Shown here: in pieces, positions 8,399-17,145 of the stretch
Numbering within the stretch: the stretch's first letter is position 1
Layout: each line of letters opens with the position of its first letter
Assembly (NCBI RefSeq): GCF_002836715.1
Contig: NZ_PJAT01000097.1
Coordinates: forward strand, 31,168 to 95,167
Length of the DNA: 64,000 nucleotides
Origin: Psychrobacter sp. 4Dc
GTDB taxonomy: Bacteria > Pseudomonadota > Gammaproteobacteria > Pseudomonadales > Moraxellaceae
Direction of reading: 5' to 3'
Made by a program: the position numbers and the translations under genes
Notes under the pieces: model-generated
Told to the model about the DNA's origin: nothing
The model's database searches: none
What the model saw: the letters and a program-made list of their open reading frames with translations, nothing else

Positions 8399-9475
8399 TT
8401 ATTTTGTTTCTGACGTAAATTGATCACCGTCATTTAATTGGTTGCCATGGCAAACTTGTTCAGCAGTCATCGGCTTACCACCCGCAAACTGCAAGTGAGT
8501 AATAGCTAAAGTGGTGGCTGATGATTCAGCATCACTCTCTTTACCACAAGCGACTAAGATCGCTTTTCTTCCGACACTGATAACCGTTCCAGCAGGTTCA
8601 TTGCTTTGCTGCGATGTATTTACAGGTAAGCTAGCCAACACTTTGACGCGCTGCCCTGCTCGGAAAGTATAAGCACCGGGCCATGGCGTCAGTCCACGAA
8701 TTTGGCGTTCAATAGCGGCAGCAGGCTGCGACCAATCAACTTCGCCTTCGGTTTTGACTAATTTTTCAGCGTAGTTGGCTTGACTATCGTCTTGAGCGAT
8801 AGCTTGATCTTGATAAGTGGGCAAATCCTTTAATACCGTACTAATGGCTGTCGCACCAAGTGCAGCCATCTTATCATGTAGGCTAGCAGCGGTATCATCA
8901 GAGGCAATACTTTCGCTAACTTTATAAAGCATGTCACCTGTATCAAGACCTTTGTCCATCTGCATAATGGTAATTCCTGTCTCATCGTCTCCGGCCAAGA
9001 GTGCACGATGGATAGGTGCAGCACCGCGCCAGCGTGGCAACAGTGAGGCATGAATATTCAAGCAACCATGAGTAGGCGTCTCTAGTACACCGATAGGTAA
9101 AATCAATCCGTAAGCGGCAACAATCATCACATCTGGTTGATAGGTGCGTAGAGTTTGCCTAGCAGCTAGGCCTTCTGCACTAGACTTTTTAAAAGTGACT
9201 GGCTGCTCTACAGCGATATCATTTGCCAATGCAACTTCTTTTACCGCAGAGGCTGACAACTTTTGACCACGACCTGCTTTACGATCAGGCTGGGTGTAAA
9301 CAGCAACTATCTCTATATTCAGCGCTTCTTGCTGATTAACTAATGACTCAAGGCTAATAGCTGCAAACTCAGGCGTGCCCGCAAATACTACCCTTAATCG
9401 GTTAGTAGTTGGGGTATCATGGTCGGTAAGCGAGTTAGATGTATCAAAGGTAGGAGCAGTTGTAGTCATAATCAT
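8399..9475 (-). CDS. fmt: Methionyl-tRNA formyltransferase
   Basis: Fmt formylates the amino group of methionyl-initiator tRNA with 10-formyltetrahydrofolate. The N-terminal catalytic domain has RVVFAGTPEFAAISLESL and the formyl-transfer block HASLLPRWRGAAPIHRALLAGD, with the conserved His, and then DTGDMLYK. The C-terminal OB-like domain (LTPWPGAYTF onward) contacts the tRNA. The 358 residues exceed the usual 310-320 through an N-terminal leader of about 30 residues and small insertions. ATG codons at 9475 and 9469 are both possible starts. Peptide deformylase, which removes the formyl group later, is far away at 52394 and not linked. Confidence 0.95.
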   Translation of the reverse strand: MIMTTTAPTFDTSNSLTDHDTPTTNRLRVVFAGTPEFAAISLESLVNQQEALNIEIVAVYTQPDRKAGRGQKLSASAVKEVALANDIAVEQPVTFKKSSAEGLAARQTLRTYQPDVMIVAAYGLILPIGVLETPTHGCLNIHASLLPRWRGAAPIHRALLAGDDETGITIMQMDKGLDTGDMLYKVSESIASDDTAASLHDKMAALGATAISTVLKDLPTYQDQAIAQDDSQANYAEKLVKTEGEVDWSQPAAAIERQIRGLTPWPGAYTFRAGQRVKVLASLPVNTSQQSNEPAGTVISVGRKAILVACGKESDAESSATTLAITHLQFAGGKPMTAEQVCHGNQLNDGDQFTSETK

Positions 9476-9796
9476 GCATTATATAAGGTTTATTTGTTCA
9501 TTATAGGTGAGTTTACGGCGCAGTGCCATGATTGTAATGACCTCACTTCATGATAACCAATGACATTATTTGCCTTTATAATATCAAGAACATCAAACGC
9601 TCTGCTTATAGTTTTTACAAAACAATTTGGCGTTAATAACCACTCTCTGTAAACAGTAAGCCGTTATTCTGCTATAAATAGAAGGTAACACTAAAAATTT
9701 TAGGCAATTCAACTGCCGTATAATTCCCCTACTATATGTAGAAACCTCATTTTAATTTCACTATATTCTTTCGTGTCGAGATAGGGCCACGCTTTC
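9476..9796. other. Divergent promoter region between fmt and the hybrid kinase gene
   Basis: These 321 bases lie between two divergent genes and should contain both promoters. Several AT-rich -10-like hexamers are present, for example TATAAT near 9577, but none has a convincing -35 partner at 16-18 bases. No RNA gene or ORF is apparent. Confidence 0.5.
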
Positions 9797-12550
9797 ATGC
9801 AACAGTTTCAGTCCTTACAGCGCTTATTGATTTTCTATACCTTGTCTCTCACGGTTATGTTACTGCTGTACTATGTCACAATGTTTGATGGAATGAAAAA
9901 ACATAGTGAGCAACACAGCATAGATACTTTTTATTCCCTACAACATAGTATTATTGAGCATGCAGCGCCTGTAGATAGCGAAATAAAAAAAATCTTAGAA
10001 CAGCCTACTTTTGATCAACTGAGTTATCAGCTGATTTTGATGATGCCTTCTGGGCAGACCTATATTCATCATAATACTCGTCCCAATGAATCTGCTTTTT
10101 CTACTGTTGCTTTCCCTACCATCGGCACTACCACTTTTAGCAGTAATGATCATAGCGCTTATACAGTCAATAGCAATGATCTAACAGGAATCATTACTCT
10201 AAGAAGCGGACACCAGATTTATATCGTATTACGCCACGAACCTTTTGTTGTTGACTGGATATCTTACCGTTATTGGCTTCCTTTGATGGTCGCCATCATA
10301 CTATTCTTCATGGCATTGCTCTATATGCTTAATCGTCGCACTAACTGGGAGCAGTTACTGGTTTATACGGATAATTTGAGTAGCCGCGCAAAAGAATCTT
10401 ATACGCCGCCGCCGTTTTTACAAAAGAAATCTACTACAGAGTTCATGCTGTTAGGTCATGCATTAAGTCGCGTCAGCTACCAACTACATAATGACTATCG
10501 GCGTATAAAAACATTGACTCATCGCTTAGAACGCTTGGTTGATCAGGCACCCTTACCGATGCTGATGAGTATACGACATGGTCAAATTAGTTTCTATAAT
10601 CAGCGTTTTGAGCAAGTATTTACCCCTCCTACACAGAGTGAACAGAGCTATGAGCTGACTGATTTCGTTGAAGGGAAAGACGAGGCCACTCAAATACTGT
10701 TAAAAACCATCTCAAATTTACGCGTTACTCGCACACTGATAGTTTATGGCTTGGAGAACAAACAAGCCTACCAACTACACGCAACACCCTGGTTTGGTGA
10801 ACATGGGCAAGTTCACGGTTTTACTGTGATTTTTAATAATGTTGATGAAATTTTCCATCAATCTGAACAACTACAGCTGCACAACCAACAACTGCAATTA
10901 CAAATTGATGAATCAAACGAAGCCCAAGCATTTATAGGTCGTAAGTTAAGGTTACCACTAGAGAAGATAATTGATTCGTTGGAACCCATCGACCCTTCAA
11001 TATTGACGGCTCAAGGCAAAAAGACTCTAAATACATTGATTACAACCAGTCAAAGCATGTTGACTGTGCTCAATGAGACACTAGCCACAGAGGAGATTGA
11101 AGTCCGAAAAACACGTCTAAGTATCGAAACGGTTGATATTTATAAGGTAAGCAAAGAGGTTAGCAATTTAGTCACAAAAGAAATAAGACAACAAGGGTTA
11201 GAATTGATTTATTTCTTTGCGCCGGACTGTCCTCGTTACATCGAAACTGATTACATTCGACTGCACCATATCCTATTAAATCTGTTGAAAAACGCTATTA
11301 GTTTTACAACATCAGGCTATGTCGCGCTCACTGTTGATCGTGTACCTGAAGATAAAGTAACGCAAATAAGTAATCAGGATTTAACTCCTAACAATGACAC
11401 GACAGTGCCTGCGCAGACATCTTATTGGATTCGGTTTAGCGTAAAAGACACTGGAGCAACTATTACTCCTGAGAGACAAAATCAATTAGTCAATATCTTG
11501 AATCAAAACAATCATAACTTAGTTGAAGACAGTAATATTGGCTTGAGTGATGCCAATAGCTTTGCTCAGTTACTCGGCGGTTTCATCGAACTAAGTAATA
11601 CGGTGGATAAAGAGACGATATTTAGCCTCTACCTTCCTTATCCTCAGACCACTTATCAATCGGTATATCATCGTTGTTCGCAGCTGCCCCATATTCACCT
11701 TATCGCTGTCATCAATCAGCCTCTAGTTGCTGAACATTTACAACGTTTGTGCGAGTACTTAACGATATCTGTGACTATCTACAGCACTTTAGATAGAGCC
11801 ACTGTACAGCAGCTAAAAAACAAATTAAAACAAGATGAGCAAACCGTCATTCCTATCTTGTTATTAGATTATGAATACAGCGAATCCATCACCTTATCAG
11901 CTCATGCGAGCAACAAGTATAGCGAGCAACAAGAAGTGTTAAACGACCTAGTCGCTACGCCTTCACTACCGAAGATATTACTTAGCATGAAACTTGAAAG
12001 GCATATCCCTTCTACTTTACTAGGCCAATATGATGGATTTTTGACCAAACCCTTGGACGCAAGTTTACTACTGTCTGAACTGCTACGTTTAACCTTGTTT
12101 GCAAGGAAAACGCTAAACATACTGGTCAAACATCAATATGACAGCAGTCTATCTTTTGTAGAAGATACACCTAAGAAAGAAATCTTGTCTCCACTGATTT
12201 TGGTCGTAGAAGACAGTCCTACTAACCAAAAGATAGCCTGTAAGATGTTAAGTAAGCTTGGTTATCGTAGTATTGTCGCAGAAGATGGACAGCAAGCACT
12301 CGAGAAACTCAAAAGCCAACGTGAAGAAATTTCTTTGATTTTGATGGACTGCCGAATGCCCATTATGGATGGCTTACAAGCCACACAAGTGATTCGCTCG
12401 CAAGGTGATAAAATACCAATTGTGGCGCTAACTGCGAATAATACAGAAGAAGATCGCGAGGCTTGTATGCAAGTAGGTATGGACGAGTTTTTATCCAAAC
12501 CCATTAGTAAGAAAGACTTAGAATCCGTTTTGCAGAGTTTTATACAATAA
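9797..12550 (+). CDS. BarA/GacS-like hybrid histidine kinase with degenerate kinase core and intact receiver
   Basis: The 917-residue inner-membrane protein has TM1 at about 10-30, a periplasmic loop and TM2 at about 161-179. A HAMP-like linker, a PAS-like segment (about 247-350), a histidine kinase region, a receiver-like region (about 628-760) and a C-terminal receiver (about 800-915) follow. The receiver keeps its acidic pair (VVEDSPTN) and the phospho-accepting D851 in LILMDCRMPIMDG, plus KP at the end. The kinase core does not look active. The H-box reads GRKLRLPL, with R382 where histidine is expected. The G2 box is NIGLSD with one glycine lost, although N499 and D551 of the N and G1 boxes remain. 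No Hpt domain follows. It may be a signalling partner rather than a kinase. Confidence 0.82.
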   Translation: MQQFQSLQRLLIFYTLSLTVMLLLYYVTMFDGMKKHSEQHSIDTFYSLQHSIIEHAAPVDSEIKKILEQPTFDQLSYQLILMMPSGQTYIHHNTRPNESAFSTVAFPTIGTTTFSSNDHSAYTVNSNDLTGIITLRSGHQIYIVLRHEPFVVDWISYRYWLPLMVAIILFFMALLYMLNRRTNWEQLLVYTDNLSSRAKESYTPPPFLQKKSTTEFMLLGHALSRVSYQLHNDYRRIKTLTHRLERLVDQAPLPMLMSIRHGQISFYNQRFEQVFTPPTQSEQSYELTDFVEGKDEATQILLKTISNLRVTRTLIVYGLENKQAYQLHATPWFGEHGQVHGFTVIFNNVDEIFHQSEQLQLHNQQLQLQIDESNEAQAFIGRKLRLPLEKIIDSLEPIDPSILTAQGKKTLNTLITTSQSMLTVLNETLATEEIEVRKTRLSIETVDIYKVSKEVSNLVTKEIRQQGLELIYFFAPDCPRYIETDYIRLHHILLNLLKNAISFTTSGYVALTVDRVPEDKVTQISNQDLTPNNDTTVPAQTSYWIRFSVKDTGATITPERQNQLVNILNQNNHNLVEDSNIGLSDANSFAQLLGGFIELSNTVDKETIFSLYLPYPQTTYQSVYHRCSQLPHIHLIAVINQPLVAEHLQRLCEYLTISVTIYSTLDRATVQQLKNKLKQDEQTVIPILLLDYEYSESITLSAHASNKYSEQQEVLNDLVATPSLPKILLSMKLERHIPSTLLGQYDGFLTKPLDASLLLSELLRLTLFARKTLNILVKHQYDSSLSFVEDTPKKEILSPLILVVEDSPTNQKIACKMLSKLGYRSIVAEDGQQALEKLKSQREEISLILMDCRMPIMDGLQATQVIRSQGDKIPIVALTANNTEEDREACMQVGMDEFLSKPISKKDLESVLQSFIQ

Positions 12551-12572
12551 ATCTCTAGTGCAAATAAAAAAT

Positions 12573-12613
12573 ACCCTATCGATATCACCTAATCAAAGTA
12601 ATATCGATAGGGT
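12573..12613 (-). terminator. Terminator hairpin between the hybrid kinase and ribE
   Basis: A perfect 13-bp stem (ACCCTATCGATAT and its complement) encloses a 15-base loop. On the minus strand a T-run follows, so it mainly serves ribE. The convergent kinase transcript may also use it. Confidence 0.75.
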
Positions 12614-12655
12614 CAAAAACTTGGTACGAGGATAGTATTTCGGTAAGCTTAATTG

Positions 12656-13330
12656 TTATTTCATAAACCCATTATCGGCCAGAAATGCTTCTGTGATTTG
12701 GCTTTGCGGGCTTGACGCATTCATACCCCCAGATTGAGATTTATTTAGTAGACGTTCTAGATAACGAGCCACGATATCTACTTCAATATTCACTTTGTTG
12801 CCTACTAACCAATGCTTAGCGATATTCGTCACTTGAGCAGTATGCGGAATGATATTTAGAGAGACAATATTGTCACGCACTAAATTGGTCGTCAGACTAA
12901 TACCATCTACTGTAATAGAGCCTTTGGTCGCTGTATAGTGCGCTAGCTCTTGCGGTATCTCAATCTCAATATAGATAGAACGAGCATCTTGTTGTAATTT
13001 ACTAACGACCCCTACTCCATCTACATGACCAGCGACGATATGACCACCAAAACGAGTCGTTGGTAGCATGGCTTTTTCTAGATTGACGGTATGACCTGCT
13101 TTTAACCCTTCTAATGCTGTTCTAGCAATAGTTTCACGTGAAACATCAACAGAATAGTAGTTACTCCCGAATTCCACCACGGTTAAACAAATACCATTTG
13201 ATGCAATAGAATCGCCTAGCTTCACGTCACTGAAATCCAAGTCATCAGACTCTACTGTCAAACGTATGTCACCGCCTGTCGCCTGCATCGATTTAACTTT
13301 TCCAACGCTTTCTATAATTCCAGTAAACAT
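12656..13330 (-). CDS. ribE: Riboflavin synthase, alpha subunit
   Basis: The enzyme dismutates two 6,7-dimethyl-8-ribityllumazine molecules into riboflavin and a pyrimidine. The 224 residues contain two lumazine-binding repeats: MFTGIIESVGKV...SIASNGICLTVVEF and then GGHIVAGHVDGVGVV...GSITVDGISLTTN. The N-terminal MFTGII is diagnostic. A parS-like site lies in its frame at 13130-13145 and encodes VSRET. ribD lies upstream on the same strand after a 430-bp gap rich in DnaA boxes and parS-like sites, so ribE probably has its own promoter. I see no FMN riboswitch. ribE is also called ribC in some naming systems. Confidence 0.96.
   Translation of the reverse strand: MFTGIIESVGKVKSMQATGGDIRLTVESDDLDFSDVKLGDSIASNGICLTVVEFGSNYYSVDVSRETIARTALEGLKAGHTVNLEKAMLPTTRFGGHIVAGHVDGVGVVSKLQQDARSIYIEIEIPQELAHYTATKGSITVDGISLTTNLVRDNIVSLNIIPHTAQVTNIAKHWLVGNKVNIEVDIVARYLERLLNKSQSGGMNASSPQSQITEAFLADNGFMK
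13130..13145. promoter_or_regulatory. parS-like site inside ribE (15/16)
   Basis: The bases read AGTTTCACGTGAAACA and differ from the consensus only at the first position. The central CACGTG and both GTTTC arms are intact, so ParB binding is likely. Confidence 0.8.
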
Positions 13331-13761
13331 ATTACCCTCATCTCATTACAGTATTGCCGTTATAGGCGAATATTTTAGTTTATCAAATCATCTATCAATT
13401 CTTTATCACAACTTGTTCAAATAACTGACAGTGCAACATCGTTAGACTTGACCGTTAATAGGATAAATTGTGGATAAGTAAGGATAAATCAATAGAGGTA
13501 TAGCTAGAAGTCGCTATAAATACATAGTTATCCACAACAAATAAAAATTTCACATGAAACCTATTTATTTACAAATAGACTGTTAAAGTATTGATTTGTA
13601 TAAATATTTATTAAAACAATCGAAATATGAACATCTTTTGTGTTTCATGTGAAACAAAGTTATACACAGTTCCATGTGAAACACGTAAATCAACAATTGA
13701 TTTATCCATATTCTAAGCTTTTTTTTATAATTTGTGGAAAACCTACTTATACGAAGAATAT
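13331..13761. promoter_or_regulatory. ribE-ribD gap with DnaA boxes and parS-like sites
   Basis: This 431-base AT-rich gap has no ORF. It contains two perfect DnaA boxes (TTATCCACA), at 13469-13477 on minus and 13528-13536 on plus, and a one-mismatch box (TTATACACA) at 13660-13668. It also holds three parS-like palindromes with CATG cores at 13546-13561, 13641-13656 (15/16) and 13668-13683. It must carry the ribE promoter too. The density of initiator and partition motifs is unlike the other gaps, about 7 kb from oriC. It could be a DnaA-titrating or partition-loading site. Confidence 0.65.
13641..13656. promoter_or_regulatory. parS-like site in the ribE-ribD gap (15/16)
   Basis: The bases read TGTTTCATGTGAAACA, with one change in the central CACGTG. 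It is flanked by two weaker copies and three DnaA-box matches. Confidence 0.65.
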
Positions 13762-14817
13762 CTATAAAGGTAATAAGGTTAATTTGAGGTCTGAGCCAAG
13801 CTGTTGATGACTTTCTATATCAAACCGTAACTGCTGAGCAAGGGACATAGGATTAAAATCAACCATGGGACGTGCTTGCTCACCAAGTAAACAAGGTGCT
13901 TGATATACGATTAACTCATCTACCAACTGTTGACTCAAAAAGCTACCTGTAACACTAGCACCTGCTTCCACCAACACATCATAGCACTGGTGCTCACTAA
14001 CCAGTTTCGCCAACAACGCCGACAAATCGTCTTCATGCCAATAGATAGTATCTGGATGCCGGCATAGCTGATAATCAGACTGTAGGCTGTGCTTTAAACG
14101 CTGACGCCTATCAAGTATGACTATTTTAGGATTAGGTATTTTCTCAGGTGGCACGTCCAATTGTTCTGAGCGCACATTGAGTTGTGGGTTATCAGTTATT
14201 ACAGTTTCACTACCGGTGATAATCGCGCCACTTTGTGCTCGTAGTTTTTGTACGTCTTCACGAGCAGCTGTCGAGGTAATCCACTTTGATTCACCAGATG
14301 CCATCGCTGTACGGCCGTCTAAACTGGTCGCTATTTTCAATCGTACATAGGGCATCTGAGTGCGCATAGCTTTTAGAAACCCACGGTTTAGTGCCTCTGC
14401 CTGCTCTGTCAGGACACCGACTGTTACCTCAATACCAGCTTGCTCTAATAGTTTCACACCGCGACCTGCGACCTGCGGATTAGGATCTAGACCTGCAATC
14501 ACAACGCGATTTACCTTAGCAGCAACCAGCGCCAGCGCACATGGTGGTGTACGTCCCGTATGACTACATGGCTCTAATGTAACGTAAGCAGTTGCCCTTG
14601 CTGCCTGTGTACCAGCCTCTTTCAGCGCAAATACTTCTGCATGTGGCTCACCAGCTTTAGGGTGAAAACCTTGACCAATAATCTGCTCTGCCTGAACAAT
14701 AACGCAGCCCACTGCAGGATTGGGTCTAGTAGTATACAAACCGCGCTTCGCTTGTTCGATAGCAAGCATCATAAAGTAGCGGTCTTGTGCATCTTGAGCA
14801 TGGCTTTGAATAGACAT
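13762..14817 (-). CDS. ribD: Bifunctional riboflavin deaminase/reductase RibD
   Basis: RibD performs the second and third steps of riboflavin synthesis: deamination of the pyrimidinone and reduction of the ribosyl side chain with NADPH. The N-terminal deaminase domain (about 10-150) has the zinc site HAEVFALKEAG and EPCSHTGRTPPC. The C-terminal reductase domain (about 155-350) starts at PYVRLKIATSLDGRTAMASG and includes WITSTAAREDVQKLRAQ. The 351 residues are normal. It follows nrdR by 113 bp on the same strand; nrdR-ribD is a frequent gammaproteobacterial order, and co-transcription is plausible. Confidence 0.96.
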   Translation of the reverse strand: MSIQSHAQDAQDRYFMMLAIEQAKRGLYTTRPNPAVGCVIVQAEQIIGQGFHPKAGEPHAEVFALKEAGTQAARATAYVTLEPCSHTGRTPPCALALVAAKVNRVVIAGLDPNPQVAGRGVKLLEQAGIEVTVGVLTEQAEALNRGFLKAMRTQMPYVRLKIATSLDGRTAMASGESKWITSTAAREDVQKLRAQSGAIITGSETVITDNPQLNVRSEQLDVPPEKIPNPKIVILDRRQRLKHSLQSDYQLCRHPDTIYWHEDDLSALLAKLVSEHQCYDVLVEAGASVTGSFLSQQLVDELIVYQAPCLLGEQARPMVDFNPMSLAQQLRFDIESHQQLGSDLKLTLLPL

Positions 14818-14930
14818 AAGGCTGGTCTTAATAAATGATTGAGTGTTCTATATAAGAAAATAAGGTTCGAAAGCTGATTAACAATTAGGAATTACTTATC
14901 AACTAGGGCTTATTTAAAAGCTTACTTCGC

Positions 14931-15389
14931 TTATTTTTCATTTGGACGAATATTGGCAATCTCTTGATGGAATGCATCGATATCTTGAAAGTCGCGATAC
15001 ACGCTAGCAAAGCGTACATAGGCGACATCATCCAAAGTTTTAAGCTCACTCATGATGATTTCACCCAAGACTTTACTACTGATTTCTCGCTCACCCATCT
15101 GCCTAACACGCTTTTCAATACGACTAATCATCGCCTCTTGTTCATCGATAGTGATAGGACGCTTTTGTAAGGGCAGTAAAATGGAACGGCGCAGCTTTTC
15201 ATTGTCGTAAGGTTCAATCTTGTTGCTCGATTTGATAATCCTTGGCATGACAACTTCTACCATCTCAAAAGTCGTAAAACGTTCTTGGCAGCTGTTACAC
15301 GAACGGCGTCGACGCACTTGTGCACCTTCCGCAGCAAGACGTGAGTCAATAACCTTGGTCTCTGACGCATTACAGTACGGACAGTGCAT
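14931..15389 (-). CDS. nrdR: Transcriptional repressor NrdR
   Basis: NrdR represses ribonucleotide reductase genes when (d)ATP is bound. The 152 residues have an N-terminal zinc ribbon (MHCPYCNASETKVIDSR, then RRRRSCNSCQERF with the second Cys pair). An ATP-cone domain follows (about 47-140), with IKSSNKIEPYDNEKLRRSI and VAYVRFASVYRDF. The length and motifs are standard. No nrd gene is in the window. It lies between mnmE (87 bp upstream) and ribD on the minus strand. Confidence 0.96.
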   Translation of the reverse strand: MHCPYCNASETKVIDSRLAAEGAQVRRRRSCNSCQERFTTFEMVEVVMPRIIKSSNKIEPYDNEKLRRSILLPLQKRPITIDEQEAMISRIEKRVRQMGEREISSKVLGEIIMSELKTLDDVAYVRFASVYRDFQDIDAFHQEIANIRPNEK

Positions 15390-15476
15390 AGCATTTCCTT
15401 ATTTTACGATTGAGAATAAGAACAGTGTTTCTAAGTTAGCTAGGTTTATTGGATAATAACAAAGACTACTTACCAG

Positions 15477-16940
15477 TTATTTACCAATACAAAAGCTACC
15501 AAATATCTTACCTAATAAGTCATCGGCGCTGAACTCACCTGTGATTTCACCCAAGCTCTGTTGGGCCTGACGTAAACTATCAGCAACCAATTCACCCGCT
15601 TCGAATACGGTTAATTGTTCATGTGCTTCTGCCAAGAAATTAGCAGTTCGTCTAAGCGCATCGAGATGTCTGGTACGAGCAATTAAGCTATTCTCTGGTG
15701 GATGAAAGCCTACTTTCTCACATAGTGCTTCAACCAAATTATCAATACCAATACCTGTTTCACATGAAACATTAACTTGCTGATAACCTCTATTCTTGAT
15801 TTCAGCTTGAGTCTTAGCAGCACTTTCTTCTCTATTATTATCGCTCAATAAATCGCTCTTATTAGCAATGATAAGTAAGCGTTTAGCTTCTGGTAGTTCA
15901 CCAAACAACTGTTCAGCAAGCTGCAAAGGTGTGCTTTCTTCTTCAACATCGCGAGTCACATCATAGACCATCAGCAGCATATCAGCCTGCGTGATGGCTG
16001 TACGGGCACGCTCGATTCCGATACGTTCCACAGTGTCTTCTGTCTCACGTAGGCCTGCTGTGTCAGTCAGATGTAGCGTCAAACCATTGAGCACGACTGT
16101 CTCTTGCAGCGTATCACGCGTAGTACCGGCGACATCAGTCACGATAGCACGCTCTTGCCCTGCAAGGCGGTTGAGCAAGCTAGATTTACCTGCGTTTGGC
16201 CTACCTGCTAGCACGACATGGATACCGTCGCGCAAAAGCTGACCTTGCTTTGCCGTTGCTAGAACTTGTTGTATCTTATCTTGCGTCTGCTCAAGTTTGC
16301 TTTGTATGACTCCATCAGACAAAAAATCAACGTCTTCTTCATCAGGGAAATCAATCGCTGCTTCAACATGCAAACGAAGATGAATGAGTTGTTCTAATAA
16401 CTGGTTAATTTTCTGTGAAAACTCACCGCTTAGAGAGCGAATTGCACTACTAGCCGCGGCAGCACTGGTCGCATCAATCGCATCAGCGATCGCTTCTGCC
16501 TGCACCAAGTCCAACTTATCATTATCAAAAGCACGGTAAGAGAACTCTCCTGCACTTGCTTGCTTGGCACCTAACTCAAATACGCGCGCGAGCAATTGGT
16601 TTTGTAAAATAACACCGCCATGCCCTTGCAGCTCAATCACATCTTCACCTGTGAATGAATGCGGATCTTTGAAAAACAAGACCAGTCCCTCATCAATGAC
16701 AGTGCCATCAGCCTGATAAAAACGACAAAAACTGGCCATTCGCGGCGTAAAAGCAGACTTACCTGTTAGAGCACATGCCATATCGTAAGCACGGCTGCCT
16801 GATAGACGTATGACACCCACACCCCCTCGCCCGAGCGGCGTTGCAATCGCAGCAATTGTGGCGAGTCCCGATGTATTAGATTTTTCAGAAGAATTAGGTA
16901 CGGCTAATGCTGTCTCTAAGGAATCCACAATGACTCTCAA
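15477..16940 (-). CDS. mnmE: tRNA uridine-5-carboxymethylaminomethyl modification GTPase MnmE
   Basis: With MnmG, MnmE modifies the wobble uridine (cmnm5U34) of several tRNAs. The N-terminal tetrahydrofolate-binding domain begins at [21 protein letters not shown]. The G domain has [31 protein letters not shown] and NKSD. The C terminus is FCIGK, whose cysteine is the conserved catalytic residue. The 487 residues are longer than the usual 455, owing to an N-terminal leader of about 25 residues. A parS-like site lies inside at 15756-15771. It closes the classical rpmH-rnpA-yidD-yidC-mnmE group. mnmG is not in the window. Confidence 0.96.
   Translation of the reverse strand: MRVIVDSLETALAVPNSSEKSNTSGLATIAAIATPLGRGGVGVIRLSGSRAYDMACALTGKSAFTPRMASFCRFYQADGTVIDEGLVLFFKDPHSFTGEDVIELQGHGGVILQNQLLARVFELGAKQASAGEFSYRAFDNDKLDLVQAEAIADAIDATSAAAASSAIRSLSGEFSQKINQLLEQLIHLRLHVEAAIDFPDEEDVDFLSDGVIQSKLEQTQDKIQQVLATAKQGQLLRDGIHVVLAGRPNAGKSSLLNRLAGQERAIVTDVAGTTRDTLQETVVLNGLTLHLTDTAGLRETEDTVERIGIERARTAITQADMLLMVYDVTRDVEEESTPLQLAEQLFGELPEAKRLLIIANKSDLLSDNNREESAAKTQAEIKNRGYQQVNVSCETGIGIDNLVEALCEKVGFHPPENSLIARTRHLDALRRTANFLAEAHEQLTVFEAGELVADSLRQAQQSLGEITGEFSADDLLGKIFGSFCIGK
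15756..15771. promoter_or_regulatory. parS-like site inside mnmE (15/16)
   Basis: The bases read TGTTTCACATGAAACA, one change from the consensus in the central hexamer. In frame it encodes part of VSCET. Confidence 0.65.
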
Positions 16941-17059
16941 TGTTTAAAAGCTCTATTATAGACGTCTGGACTCATACTGACAAAGCAAACTTTGAAAGGT
17001 AGCCGCAACAGATATATTTTCGTTTCAGTATTTATAAACTGGGGATAATGTTGATAAGC

Positions 17060-17068
17060 TGTGGATAA
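17060..17068 (-). promoter_or_regulatory. Perfect DnaA box in the yidC-mnmE gap
   Basis: TGTGGATAA on the plus strand is TTATCCACA on the minus strand, in the 205-bp gap upstream of mnmE. It could place mnmE under DnaA control or simply bind DnaA. Confidence 0.6.
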
Positions 17069-17094
17069 CATTTACTACTTATCTACCATCTATA

Positions 17095-17122
17095 AAAAAA
17101 CCACCGCTTGCGCGATGGTTTT
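17095..17122 (-). terminator. Terminator after yidC
   Basis: An 11-bp stem with one mismatch and a four-base loop is followed by a T-run on the minus strand, 24 bases past the yidC stop. mnmE is therefore probably transcribed mainly from its own promoter. Confidence 0.75.
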
Positions 17123-17145
17123 TGGTGTTTCTGACAAAAAACTAA

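Noticed and set aside
12656..14930. Possible FMN riboswitch for ribE or ribD
   Set aside because: Neither upstream gap shows the conserved FMN-element core, and both genes are in simple contexts.
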